Part shown: piece after piece, positions 20,701 to 30,960 of the stretch
Position numbering within the stretch: the first letter of the stretch is position 1
How the letters are laid out: each line of letters starts with the position of its first letter
NCBI GenBank assembly: GCA_009746045.1
Contig: RPFO01000938.1
Span: forward strand, 64,001-110,000
Direction: 5' to 3'
Length of the DNA: 46,000 bases
DNA from: Mesostigma viride
Taxonomy: Eukaryota; Streptophyta; Mesostigmatophyceae; Mesostigmatales; Mesostigmataceae
The notes under the pieces: generated by a model
Database searches by the model: none
What the model was told of the DNA's origin: nothing
The model's input: the letters and a program-made list of their open reading frames with translations, nothing else
Program-made: the position numbers and the translations under genes

Positions 20701-23700
20701 GTGGAGGGTGGAGGGTGGAGGGTGGAGGGTGGAGGGTGGAGGGTGGAGGGTGGAGGGTGGAGGGTGGAGGGTGGAGGGTGGAGGGTGGAGGGTGGAGGGT
20801 GGAGGGTGGAGGGTGGAGGGTGGAGGTTGAAGGGTGGAGGGTGCGGGATAAAGCTGTCCAAGGAATAAGCGGGGGCTGACCACGTTGGTGGGTGGTATAG
20901 TCGCACGGCTGGGGGCCGCACACCATCAGCCAGCCCATCACCCAGCCCCTCACCCGGCCCATAATCCGGCTGGGGGGACATAATCACGACCTGTGTTGGG
21001 GTTTAGGGTCCAGAGCTTTGGGTGCGGTAGTTTTGTGTGGCTGGTGAGTGCTGTTCTAGTATTGAACAACTGTGCTATTCGGGTGCGGTAGTTGGCGTGG
21101 TTTGTGAGCAATGTTCTAATGCTAGAGTACCTTTTCCCCCAGAGGTATTGAACAACTGTTCTAGTCTGTCAGCACATCGCTCTATGGTTCACCGCAGTCA
21201 CCCGCCTACCCAGGCCCAAGGGCCCAAGCCTCCAGCCGTGACACCCATGTGCCGTGCCACCAGGCCCCCTGCGCGCCCCCTGTCCTGGCCACAAGGTTAT
21301 GTCCCCACAGCCATTCCCCATTAACAGCCATTCCCCATTTCCCCACGCCCCTGTGCGCGCCACCATCTGTCCTGGCCATCTGTCCCGGCCACGACGCCAG
21401 GGGCCCCCAGGTTTGTTTTGAAGCCCATGGCCCACGACCCCATGATTGTGCATCCCCTCTGCCCGCCCCTGCCCACTTTTTCGCTGCCTGTCCACTGTGT
21501 GCCACCTGTCCCAGGCCACAAGGTCATGGCCCTACGAGCATTATTGATGTCCATGCCCCATGCTTGTTACCACGCCGCTGCCCCCCTGCGTGCCACCTGT
21601 CCACTTTTGCGCCACCTGTCCCCAGGCCACAAGGTGATGGGCAAGCTCAACGAGCTCGAGGCTAGGCTGGACAGTCGCGCGGGCAGTGCCGCGAAGAAGG
21701 ACGGCTTGGCTGACGACATGCGCTCGCCTCGCTCCTACTTCATCCCCGACGCGATGGACTTTTATTCTGATGACGAGGAGGAGCAGAAGGAGGCTGCGAT
21801 GGCATCGGGGGGGGTGCTCGCGACCCCCCTGGTGGCCGGGAACCGGCGCGCGTTCGGACCCCCGTCGTTCATCCCCGTCCCGTACTCGGAGATCAAGGAG
21901 CAGCTCGGGAAAGGGCGCCACAGGGGGGATGCCTCGGGTGGGAGTGTCGGAGCATCGGGGGGGCGGTTGAACATGAGCGGTGACGGGAGCGAGGATCGGT
22001 TCTCGCTGTACCAGATGTACGGCGACTCGCTGTCGGCGACACCGGTATCCGGCACGCCCCGCCTCGGCCACTCGTTTGCGTTCAGCAGCGACGAGGACGA
22101 GGACGAGGGGGACAGCCGGGGGGGCAAGGGGGGGAGGGGTGCGGGCGCGGGCGCGGGCGGCCTGGGCCGGCGCAAGAAGAAGGGCATGGGGCGGCGGGAA
22201 GGGGAGGAAAGCAGCGAGGGGGAGGAGGGCGGTCAGGTGAGGGTGATGCAGGGGATGATGTGGGGGGCCGTTTCCTGCCACGGACAATAGGAGAACCGTC
22301 GTACGCATGATTTGCCGGCTTTCCTTCCTTGTCTGACTCTGTGTACTAGGTTCAGGGTAACTTACTGGCTACTGGGTTGAGGGTTATCGTGTGGCTAGTA
22401 GGTTAAGCTAGCGTTTTCACGCTTGTTGCTTTCTGATCTGACGACAATAGGTTAAGCTTTCCTAGGCCTCGTGTTTAGCGGAAGTGACGTTGCAAGTGAC
22501 GTTGGAAGTGACGTTGCAAGTGATGGTGCAAGTGACCTTTCAAGTGACGTTGCAAGTGATGTAGCACGTTGCTCCAGGTGGACCTTGTCGCATGCGTGAC
22601 CATCAAGGGGCGCCCTTGTGCCCTCGTAGGAACCTTTGTAGGAACCCTTCTTGGAACCCTTGTAGGAACCTTTCTAGGAACCCTTCTAGGAACCCTTGTA
22701 GGAACCCTTCTAGGAACCCTTCTAGGAACCCTTGTAGGAACCCTTCTAGGAACCCTTCTAGGAACCCTTCTAGGAACCCTTCTAGGAACCCTTCTAGGAA
22801 CCCTTCTAGGAACCCTTCTAGGAAACCTCTAGGAGGCCTTCTAGGAACCCTTCTAGGAGCCCTTCTAGGAACCCACCGAGCGACCCAGCTATCCGCCCAA
22901 CTAGCAACCCACCCACCCAGCCACCCAACCACCTCACCGACGAAGCGGCCTAACAGCATTGGTCAGTCCAGGTGATGTGTCAGGTGCAATGCAGCACTTG
23001 TCCAGCCCCGACACACTCCCACCTCATTGGCATGCCAGCGTCGACCGAGTCCCCATGCACTCTCATGCACTCTGTGGACATGCACCCAGTGGGGATCTGG
23101 TCTGTGGGCATGCGCTCTCATCTGTGGTCATTCCTCCTATGTGGCACGTGACATTGCATTGCCCTCCCCTCCCTTATAACACGTTTCCCCCATAACCCAC
23201 ACCCCAATTCACCATCCACCACAACACAACCATCATCCACACCACGGTCCCCTCTCCACACCACCCCCACAGGACAAGCCCAAGAAACCAAAGGACGGTC
23301 CGGGCAGCCGCTTCGGCCCCAAGCACGTGCGCACGCGCGCCGAGGCGCCCGTGCCCTTTGACAAGAAGGCCTTCCTCGAGACACTTGGCATCTCAGGTAT
23401 CGTGACAGGGACCAGCAGCGCGGGGTCTGAGTCCAACATGGACAGCCCCAAGAACGTGCCCCTGTCTCCCCTCATGCGAGGCGGCGAGCTGTCACGTATG
23501 GCCAGGGAAGCGGCCGCGTCCAATGAGAATTCGGTGCGGTCTGGAAAGCCCGGGCCGCCGCCGCCCCCGCCCCCCCCGCCGCCCCCTCGTGGCGCACCGG
23601 GCGTGGTCAAGGGGCCCAAGTCCTCGCTGCAGCGGTCGCACAACATGGGTGTGCTCTATCGACTTCTCATGGGGCGGGTGCATGGGAAGCCGGAGGTGAA

Positions 23701-26700
23701 TCGGGGCAAGGGGGGTGTGAGGATCAAGGGCGGGTCGAACGCGCAGGCGTCCATGGCCGGCGCGCTGAGCGAGATCACGAAAAAGTAAGCGCGTGCGAAG
23801 GAATCAAAGGCCATGCTGCCAGTAGTACATGATCATCATAGCGTATTGTGAGGATCCTCATTGCAGATTGTGAATATCGTCATTGCAGATTGTGAAGCAA
23901 CATGAAGTCTATCACCCGCACAGTAAGCGTGTAGCATCCTGGAGTTGTCCGATATCCTGGAGTACTCCTCTGTACACGTGGAGGGAAAAATGAAAAGGAA
24001 TGAAGCGCAGCCAATGGACTTTATCAATGGGCGGCGCGCGCAGCGGGATCCCATTCCGCTGAGATGCCTGCAGTGAACCCGTGTGCCATGGATGCATATG
24101 AGTGATTATCATCGCGCATTGTGAACCAAAGTTGAAGTTGGGTCACCCCGCAAGGAAGCGGGCAGCAAAATCGCGGTCGTACATCATCCCGAATTCGTCA
24201 CAGAAGTTGCACCAAAGTAGTCCAGGTTGGGAAGTTTGCGCGTGTAGCAGGGTGGGAAGTTAGCGCGTGTAGCACTTCATTGCTGTGTGTTGCCTGCAGC
24301 CCTGGTCGTGCTATCCATTAGAGCTCCTTTGTATGGCACCTGTGTGGCCTTGATGGACTTGGTGCCACACACGGTATGGCCGCATGCTTTGCCTCGATAT
24401 ACGGAGCAATATCAATATACTGAGTAAGCATATAGTATCGATATACTGAGTAAGCAATATAGTATCGATACTACTATACTGAGTAAGCAATATAATATCG
24501 ATATACTGAGTAATATCGATATACTGAGTAAGCCGGCAGTGGAATCGTTCTTGTACTGATGATCCTTTGCTGATTTCGTTTGAAAGTTTGAGCCAAAGAG
24601 TAAACTAGAGCCCATCGTTGTTTGGCCCTTCATTTGCTGCTTCTAGTTTCTTGTGCCGCTCCGTGTCCCGCATTACCGCGTCCACAGGTCGGAGTACTTC
24701 CAGCAGATTGAGCGTGACGTGGTGGAGAAGAAGGAGGTCATCCTGGAGATGAAGGTGGGTGGGGAGGGAGCATTTTTTTCGAATAATAATCCATGTTCAT
24801 AGTCAAGATAGTCCGAGGAGGTAATTCTTGAGATGAAGGTGCATGGGGACAGAAAGAGGGAGGTGAAGGAGGTCATCCTCTGGAGATGAAGTTGGGTGGG
24901 GAGGGAGCGAGATTTACAAGCTTGTTCTTGGCGGATATTGACCATACCGGGAGGAGGAGGATGGGGAAAGAGATGGTGAAGGAGGCCATCCTGGAGATGG
25001 TGGGTGGGGAGGGGGCATTCTTTCGGTGACTTCTCGCCTGCTCGCCTGTGAATAGTTAAGGTGTTCCCAAGATAACTTCTGGAGACAAAGGTGGGTGGGG
25101 AGGAAGTGGTGGCCAGCATGGGGAAGGTAAGCATGGGCTCGAATTGGGAGATCATATCAGGAGTGAAAGGGTGAAAAGATTGGGTACAGATATCACTTGT
25201 GTGTATAGGCTAGACCTGAGCTGTTGTGACTGCCATGCAGTAACGACGCGCCTTCGGAGGCAAGGTCTGCAACAGTATCGCAAACCAACGCTTGCTTTGC
25301 AAAGCCGTAGTGACTGAGGGGGCAATTGGGCACTTGAGAGGACGAGCTGTCAGCAGAGTTCAGCTTGGGAGCACTTTTGGCTCTGATTCATGGATTTCCA
25401 CTCCATTTCGTTTTGTTCAGCTCCATCCTTCCCGTTGCTGTCCCTTATGCTCACGCATGCCACGCTGCGTCGCTTCTGGCACCCGCCCCCCACAGGATGC
25501 GGTCGAGCTTTTTTTTCATTTGGCCAACAATACCGTTCCTTGTTACCGGGGTTGTCTCCTTGATACCGTTCTGTCTGTATCCCACTCCACCTCACTTCAC
25601 TTCACCCCATTGCTGGCCCTTGTCTGCCCTGATGCCCTGATGCTCCTCCCTAAGGGCCAGCAATCCTGCAGACCTCGGCTGATGCTCCTCCCTAAGGGCC
25701 AGCAATCCTGCAGACCTCGGCTGGTCCGCAGGACACGACTGACTGCATTTCTTTCCACTATCATGCTCACGCATGCCGCGCTGTGTTGCTTCTGTCATCC
25801 GCCCCACACATGCCGCGCTGTGTCGCTGTTTCTGACATCCATCCCCACAGGAGGCCATCGAGGAGTTCCAGACGAGCGACATGGCCATCCTCGTCAAGTT
25901 CCGCAAGCAGCTCGACAAGCGGCTGGAGGAGCTTACCGATGAGGGGCAGGTGGGTGTTATGATTGTTACTGCTAGTGTGGGATAGGATAGGATCGTGTAA
26001 AGTCTTGGCTATCGCGTGTGCACAAGCAGCTCGAGAAGCGGGTCGAGGAGATCACGAAGGAGGGGCAGGTGGGTGTCACTATAATTGTAGAACAGGCTGT
26101 GTTGCTATTGTATCTATTTATGGTGTGGTCGACAAGCGGCTCGTGGAGCGGACCAGTGAGGGGCAGGTGGGTGTCACTATGTTACTATTGTTAATAGTAA
26201 CACCCAAAAGCGCTGTGTTGGTTTGGTATCAGGGGAGCCATGGTTCAAAAGCTTGCGAGCTCATTGTCTCGTCAATGTGTGAACACATGAATGGCACCTG
26301 GCGCTATTCCAAGAGCAGGCTCCTGATGACGATGTTGCTAGTGACAATATCTCTGTATCTAGCGCAGCTCTACATTGTCGACCCCGACACCGCTTCCGTT
26401 CCATGTCCGATATTGCCAATTCGAGTCGATTCGACTCTGATTGCTCTCCTTTTTTTTTTACTGCTCTTCTTCCACTCTGATTGCTCTTCTTCTACTCTGA
26501 TTGCTCTTCTTCTACTCTGATTGCTCTTCTTCTACTCCGATTGCTCTTGTTATACTCCGATTGCTCTTGTTATACTCCGATTGCTCTTGTTATACTCCGA
26601 TTGCTCTTGTAATACTCCGATTGCTCTTCTTCCACTCTGATTGCTCCTCTTCTACTCCGATTGCTCTTCTTCTACTCTGATCGCTTCTCCTTGTATGAGT

Positions 26701-29700
26701 CCTATCGCACCTATGCGCATGCCCCTCTCTGGGATGCTGGTGGACCGTGTAACAGCTCTCACGCTGCTCTATGCCTGCCCGCCCCCGCGCTGCCCATTCT
26801 TACACTGCCCACACTCGTGTTGCCCACCCCCGCGCTGCCCATCTCCTTGTCATTGCTGCCCTGCCCCCCCCGGTGCCTCCAGGTGCTGTCCCACTTTGAG
26901 GGCTTCCCCAGCAAGAAGCTGGACATTTTGCGCATGGGCGCGGCCACGCACGAGAAGCTGGTCTCGCTGTGTGAGGAGATGGACACGTGGACGGTGCAGG
27001 GGCAGGTGGAGGAGCAGCTGGATCGCATCGGGCCCTTCTTCGACAAGGTAAACGCACCGTCGTGTTGCAAGGCAATCAGTACTTTTGACCCTAAACTATT
27101 AGCACGTTTACCCTCAACCCGACACAGTTAGCTACAGGAGCAGCTGGAGCACGTCGGGCCCTTGTTCGACAAGTTGTTGGATGATGACTTTTTGGCTGAG
27201 AAGGCGAGAAGTTTAAGTCTATTTTTGTTGGTTGGAGGTCTTCCCTGTCTGCGTCGCCCTTGCTCGGAAAGCTGGAATGTTGAAACTAGTTTAGCCAGAA
27301 TAGGCCGCCTCGTTACTTCGTCAACGGGCATTCCGATGCTTGTTACCTTTCCCTTACCCCACAGGTGCCGTGCCCCAATTAGCCACTTAACCAAATTGTT
27401 TTTTCCCTTTGCCTCCCCCTTTCCCTTTACCCGTCCTGTCACTACTCTGTCGCGTATCCAACCTGCCCCTTACCCATCCTGGTGTTAAAGTTAACTCTTC
27501 CTCACCCAACCCATCCCTGTTCCCCATTGGGGTGCCCCATCACTGCGCAGCTTTACCTTCTCCCCAGGCTTCCTATACCCCAACCTGCCCTTCATTTGTT
27601 ACTCGCTCTTTACTACTTTCATTCGCAACGCACGTTCTCACGACACTATATTCTCCGACATTATATTCACTACATCTAATGGCACAAATATATTCTCCAC
27701 TCACCGCAGGCGCGCACGATTACCGAGCATCTTTCCCTTTTCCCCACGCTTACAAGCCCTTTACTTTCTCACGCAACACATGTGTTCACGGCTCCCCGCA
27801 GGCGCGCACGATCACCGAGCAGCTCGAGCGCAAGAGAGATGTTGACAGCGCCGCATACCAGGCGTTCGGCGTCAACTTTGACTTTGGGACGATCAACCGG
27901 TGCGTGCTTGCTAGGGTGATCACAGGGTGTGTTTCTGCTATCATCCTTGTTCTCTTCATGACAACGACTCGCGTGGCATGCCATGACGTGGGAGCGATAT
28001 TTAAACATGCAACACAAACAATACGCGGGGGTGTACCATGGCATCACCCGGTGCACTGCTAGGGGGTTGTGGGCTTTGGTCAGCACAAAAATGCATTTAA
28101 GGGCACGATCCACCAGTGCGTGCTTGCTGGGGTAGATACAGGGTGTTTATCCTCTCATCTTTATCCTCTTTGTGACATGGGTTGTGTTGTATGCCATCAC
28201 ACGTACCCTGACCTTACCCTGTTCAGGCCTGCGTGTTTTGTCGAATCGGTTCCCTGGTAACAATTGGCAATGATATAATGGTTCTAATAAGATTGAGAGG
28301 GTATATATAATAATATATATACTGCTATAGATAGAGTAGTACTACCTAACGTAGATTAGTATGTAGTAGTACCTACTATATATGTCTGGGATGCTCCACC
28401 CGTGTGCTGCTAGGGGCTGCGGTGCTTATGTCAGCACGCGAAGAGAGTTTCAACCGTTGCGCAGCGCATATTTTCCCTTTGTTTTTCAAAGTTTGGAACC
28501 CAACCATGCGCGTGGCTGCCTTAGATGGCAGTATGATAGTAACATAGGTAATACGATAGCAGTATAACAGCAATAGTGATAATAGTCAACAGAGATGTCA
28601 ACGCGACCATCCATCCTGATGCCACCTTGCTACCCACCTCAGGCACATGGCGACACCTGCCTTACTTTGTCACCGGGTGCTGCTTTTCTCTCAGCTTGCT
28701 CGTCATGGCCTGCTGCCATCGTCACCACTTGCTGCCCTCCTCACGGCTTGCGGCCTTTCTCACTACGTGCTGCCTTTGCAATCGCCTGCTGCTTTTGTCC
28801 CTGCTTACCGCGTCAGGGTCAAGCTGGCGAGCGTGTCGCTGTCCTCGCGGGTGCTGCTGCTCGCGCTGGAGGTGCGAGGAAACAGTAGTTTGTTAGCAAT
28901 TAGTTGGTCAATTGTGGTTGGTTGGTTATTTAATTACCAGCGTCTTCGCGGGTGATGCTTCCAGCGCTGGAGGTGTGTGGCACATGTGGTTTGTTACTAG
29001 TACCTACTTTTATCTAAGTGTAACCCAGTCACAGTTAGTTACTAGTAGTTACGTAGTAGCTTATGGTTATGTAGTAGCTGCATGAGTTTGTTGAGTAAAA
29101 TTTGGCTGATTGCCTGCCTTTTTGGAAAGATGTGGGTATCTTTGCAGTGGCCAGTACAGCTCATGTTACCCAGGAGCTGCCAGCTGCTCTCCAAGCAGCT
29201 TTATCACTTCTGCCGGACACGGTAACATGCACTGTCTTGGCTCCTGATGGCAGTATATGAGCCATGCCGGCCAGCTATATCCTGGCACATGGGCATTGCC
29301 AAGTCATCTCCTTGGCGCATCCCCTTTGCTTTACTCACCTTGGTTTGTTCCTGGCCCTCATTCATTCTCTGTCCTCCGGCATCTTCTGCTGTCAAACTGT
29401 TCAAACTGTCAATTTTGATACATACCATGGTACGCTTAACTGTTAATAATGACACCATGGTATGCGCAACTGATAGACGTGGGTCCATTCACTTTGGTTG
29501 CTTAAGTAATTGACCTGGGTAGAAATGTCATTATGTATGCATGTGCCTCTGTCAGGAGAGCATGCGGCATAAAAGTATCACCTGGTGTGCTTTCTTCTTA
29601 CCTCTTCTAACCTCTTACTCACGAACTTCTTGCTTCTTTGTGACTCTCTTCGCCCTGGCCAGAACAAGCCCATTTCTGGTCGACCCCAAGTGATTCTTAG

Positions 29701-29854
29701 GCCCTCTTCTTGGCACACCGCAGGAAAATCCATTGTCCTTTATTGTCAGCGCCCTTATCGTGGGCTGCCACTGTCACTGTAAACATCTCTGACTGGTGGT
29801 GGGGGTGGTGGGGGTGGGGTGGGGGTGGTGGTGGTGGTGGTGGTGGCGGCGGCA

Positions 29855-29911
<57 letters not shown>

Positions 29912-30600
29912 GCAGGGGCGGCGGCGGCGGTGGTGGTGGTGATGATCACGATGATAGTGACAAGAACGGCAATTATAGTAGTGCACCGGTGGAGGGGAGA
30001 AGAAATGTTCATTGTCACCACCACCACCACCACCACCACCACCACCACCACCACCACCACCACCACCACCACCACCACCACCACCACCACCACCACCACC
30101 ACCACCACACCGCCACCGCCGCGGCCGCCGCGGCCGCCGCCCACGCCCACGCCCACGCCCACGCCCACGCCCACGCCCACGCCCACGCCCACGCCCACGC
30201 CCACGCCCACGCCCACGCCCACGCCCACGCCCACGCCCACGCCCACGCCCACGCCCACGCCCACGCCCACGCCCCCGCCCCCGCCCCTCCCCCTCCCCCG
30301 CCCCCGCCCCCGCCGCCGCCGCCGCCCTCTGTCTTCTGAACTCTCTCCATCCCCTGTCACCCGTCACCACCCCTGTCACCACAGGAAAGCCACTACGTGC
30401 GCAGCAACCTGCCCCTGACAGGCCTCACGTCGCAAGATCTCATGGTCGCGCGCAACAAGGTGCTCCTTCTCTGGCGCGCGTTTGAGTTTGCGTTCAAAGT
30501 CTACAACTTTGCGGGGGGGCACGATGAGACTGCCGAGAAGCTTGCCGTCGCGCTGGCCGCGGAGATACAGGCATTCCCCGACGCGGTGTGGGCGCACTAG
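8782..30600 (+). CDS. CHUP1: CHUP1-like protein: coiled coil, polyproline, conserved C-terminal actin-organising domain
   Basis: Exons: 8782-9027, 9321-9401, 10611-10745, 12518-12592, 13873-14007, 15418-15504, 16253-16321, 17477-17497 (21-nt microexon, doubtful), 18588-18639, 19947-20039, 21626-22236, 23273-23784, 24688-24754, 25851-25949, 26883-27047, 27802-27899, 28817-28871, 30385-30600. Phases join throughout (2817 nt, 938 residues). Residues 1-330 are mostly helical/coiled coil. Residues 332-535 are low-complexity with acidic runs. A proline run lies near 628-640. Residues 650-938 match the CHUP1 C terminus in order: MGVLYRLLMGR, SEYFQQIERDVVEKK, VLSHFEGFPSKKLDILRMGA, RVKLASVSLSSRVLLLALE and AFEFAFKVYNFAGGHDETAE. 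In land plants CHUP1 sits on the plastid envelope, binds profilin and actin and drives chloroplast movement; its C-terminal domain resembles formin FH2. No clear N-terminal membrane anchor is seen, so plastid location is inferred. Exons 1-8 could belong to a separate gene; exons 9-18 are firmly phase-linked. Confidence 0.8.
10872..11109 (+). repeat. Four tandem 59/60-bp units at the start of CHUP1-like intron 3
   Basis: Units begin at 10872, 10931, 10991 and 11051, each GTGAGGATGTATAA(A)GAAAC. The same motif, GTGAGTATACATAAAGAAAC, is the true start of the intron at 10746, so the array is built from donor-proximal sequence. Confidence 0.9.
11776..12420 (+). repeat. About 26 copies of a 25-bp pyrimidine-rich unit
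   Basis: The unit is CTCTTTTCATGCAATCTTCC plus TATTG or TTTTG. It ends about 100 bases upstream of exon 4 of the CHUP1-like gene. The frames open across it are repeat artefacts. Confidence 0.95.
15226..15357 (+). repeat. About 12 copies of an 11-bp unit GATATTCTCTC
   Basis: Pyrimidine-rich array ending 60 bases before the exon 6 acceptor of the CHUP1-like gene. Confidence 0.95.
16826..16985 (+). repeat. Six copies of a 27-bp unit
   Basis: Units GGGAGGGCACGATGCATGYA plus GTTRTTT from 16826 to 16985, rich in GCATGC. Intronic, between exons 7 and 8 of the CHUP1-like gene. Confidence 0.9.
17221..17283. repeat. Inverted repeat: 29-bp stem, 4-base loop
   Basis: Left arm 17221-17250 (GGTTTCTGGCATGGAAAGCT…) and right arm 17255-17283 are complementary except at two places. 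Both differences would still pair as G-U in RNA of one strand. Intronic; no flanking coding sequence. Confidence 0.9.
18676..19005 (+). repeat. ~35-bp tandem array
   Basis: Unit around CCCTTCACTTTATCAGGGAT then AATATAGTAATGAT, eight or more copies. It begins soon after the exon 9 donor of the CHUP1-like gene. Confidence 0.9.
20217..20845 (+). repeat. Heptamer array GGAGGGT / GGAGGGA, over 600 bases
   Basis: First GGAGGGA units, then about 60 nearly perfect GGAGGGT units. It is strongly G-rich on the plus strand and could form G-quadruplexes in the intron RNA. It sits inside a series of donor echoes (20040-20200 before it, 20858-20895 after it). Confidence 0.95.
22481..22566 (+). repeat. 12-bp units AAGTGACGTTGC
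   Basis: Seven variable copies in intron 11 of the CHUP1-like gene. Confidence 0.85.
22625..22875 (+). repeat. About 20 copies of 12-bp GGAACCCTTCTA
   Basis: Regular array with TGTA/TCTA variants, in intron 11. Its period is a multiple of three, so frames stay open across it. Confidence 0.95.
24394..24532 (+). repeat. ATATCGATATACTGAGTAAG array
   Basis: Five or six irregular copies in intron 12. Confidence 0.85.
25636..25719 (+). repeat. Exact 42-bp tandem duplication
   Basis: CTGATGCTCCTCCCTAAGGG and the following 22 bases occur twice in a row, without differences, in intron 13. Confidence 0.9.
26437..26695 (+). repeat. About 12 copies of a 20-bp pyrimidine-rich unit
   Basis: Unit TGATTGCTCTTCTTCTACTC with variants. 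It lies about 190 bases upstream of exon 15 of the CHUP1-like gene. Confidence 0.95.
29796..30330. repeat. Compound GGT/GGC array followed by complementary CAC, GCC and GCCCAC arrays
   Basis: 29796-29940 is GGT/GGC-rich. 30017-30108 is (CAC)n, then GCC repeats, then (GCCCAC)n at 30140-30272 and C-rich sequence to 30330. The two halves can pair over a long stretch. It fills intron 17, ending 50 bases before the last exon. The Gly- and His-rich frames are artefacts. Confidence 0.95.
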
Positions 30601-30960
30601 CGGCCGGCACCCGTGTAGAGCTTTCTTGGATCCAGGTTCCCCCCATGCATGTGGGTGGGTGCATGACCGGCTGGCACTAGGCATAGATCTACCGACCGGC
30701 ACTAGGTGGGAGCGTAGCAGCGGCCGGCACCTCTACAAACTTGCTTGGATCTAGGTTCCCCCATGCATGTATGGGCGCACTGGCGGCCGGCAAGAGATGT
30801 GTGTGGGAGTACTGGCAGCCAGGGCCACACGTGGGTGCACTAGGGGCAGCCACCTTGACAAACTCGCTTGAATCCAGGCATCTTCTTAATGGGCCGGCGG
30901 GCGCATTGGCTCGGGGCTGCCACCCGACAAGCTTGAATCCTTAGACGTGTGGCTAATCAT
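30601..30960 (+). repeat. Decayed tandem copies of the CHUP1-like gene's stop-codon region
   Basis: The gene ends GTGTGGGCGCACTAG then CGGCCGGCAC. Similar strings recur near 30706 (GGTGGGAGCGTAGCAGCGGC), 30772 (TATGGGCGCACTGGCGGCCG) and 30830 (CGTGGGTGCACTAGGGGCAG), each followed by a GCTTGGATC/GAATCC segment. No gene is seen here. Confidence 0.75.

Noticed and set aside
20400-20845. Heptamer array as a possible interstitial telomere (7-base period)
   Set aside because: The unit GGAGGGT is not the plant/algal TTTAGGG type, and it lies inside an intron between donor echoes.
19921-20987. Long minus-strand frames of about 320-350 residues rich in Pro-Pro-Ser-Thr-Leu-His
   Set aside because: They are translations of the heptamer array; all three frames on both strands stay open because the unit is seven bases without stops.
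28050-28260. Extra coding exon in intron 16
   Set aside because: It is a copy of the preceding exon end and donor; including it breaks the phase that joins exon 16 to exon 17.
29710-30418. Gly-rich and His-rich frames of about 200 residues
   Set aside because: Pure products of GGT/GGC and CAC/GCCCAC repeats inside intron 17.
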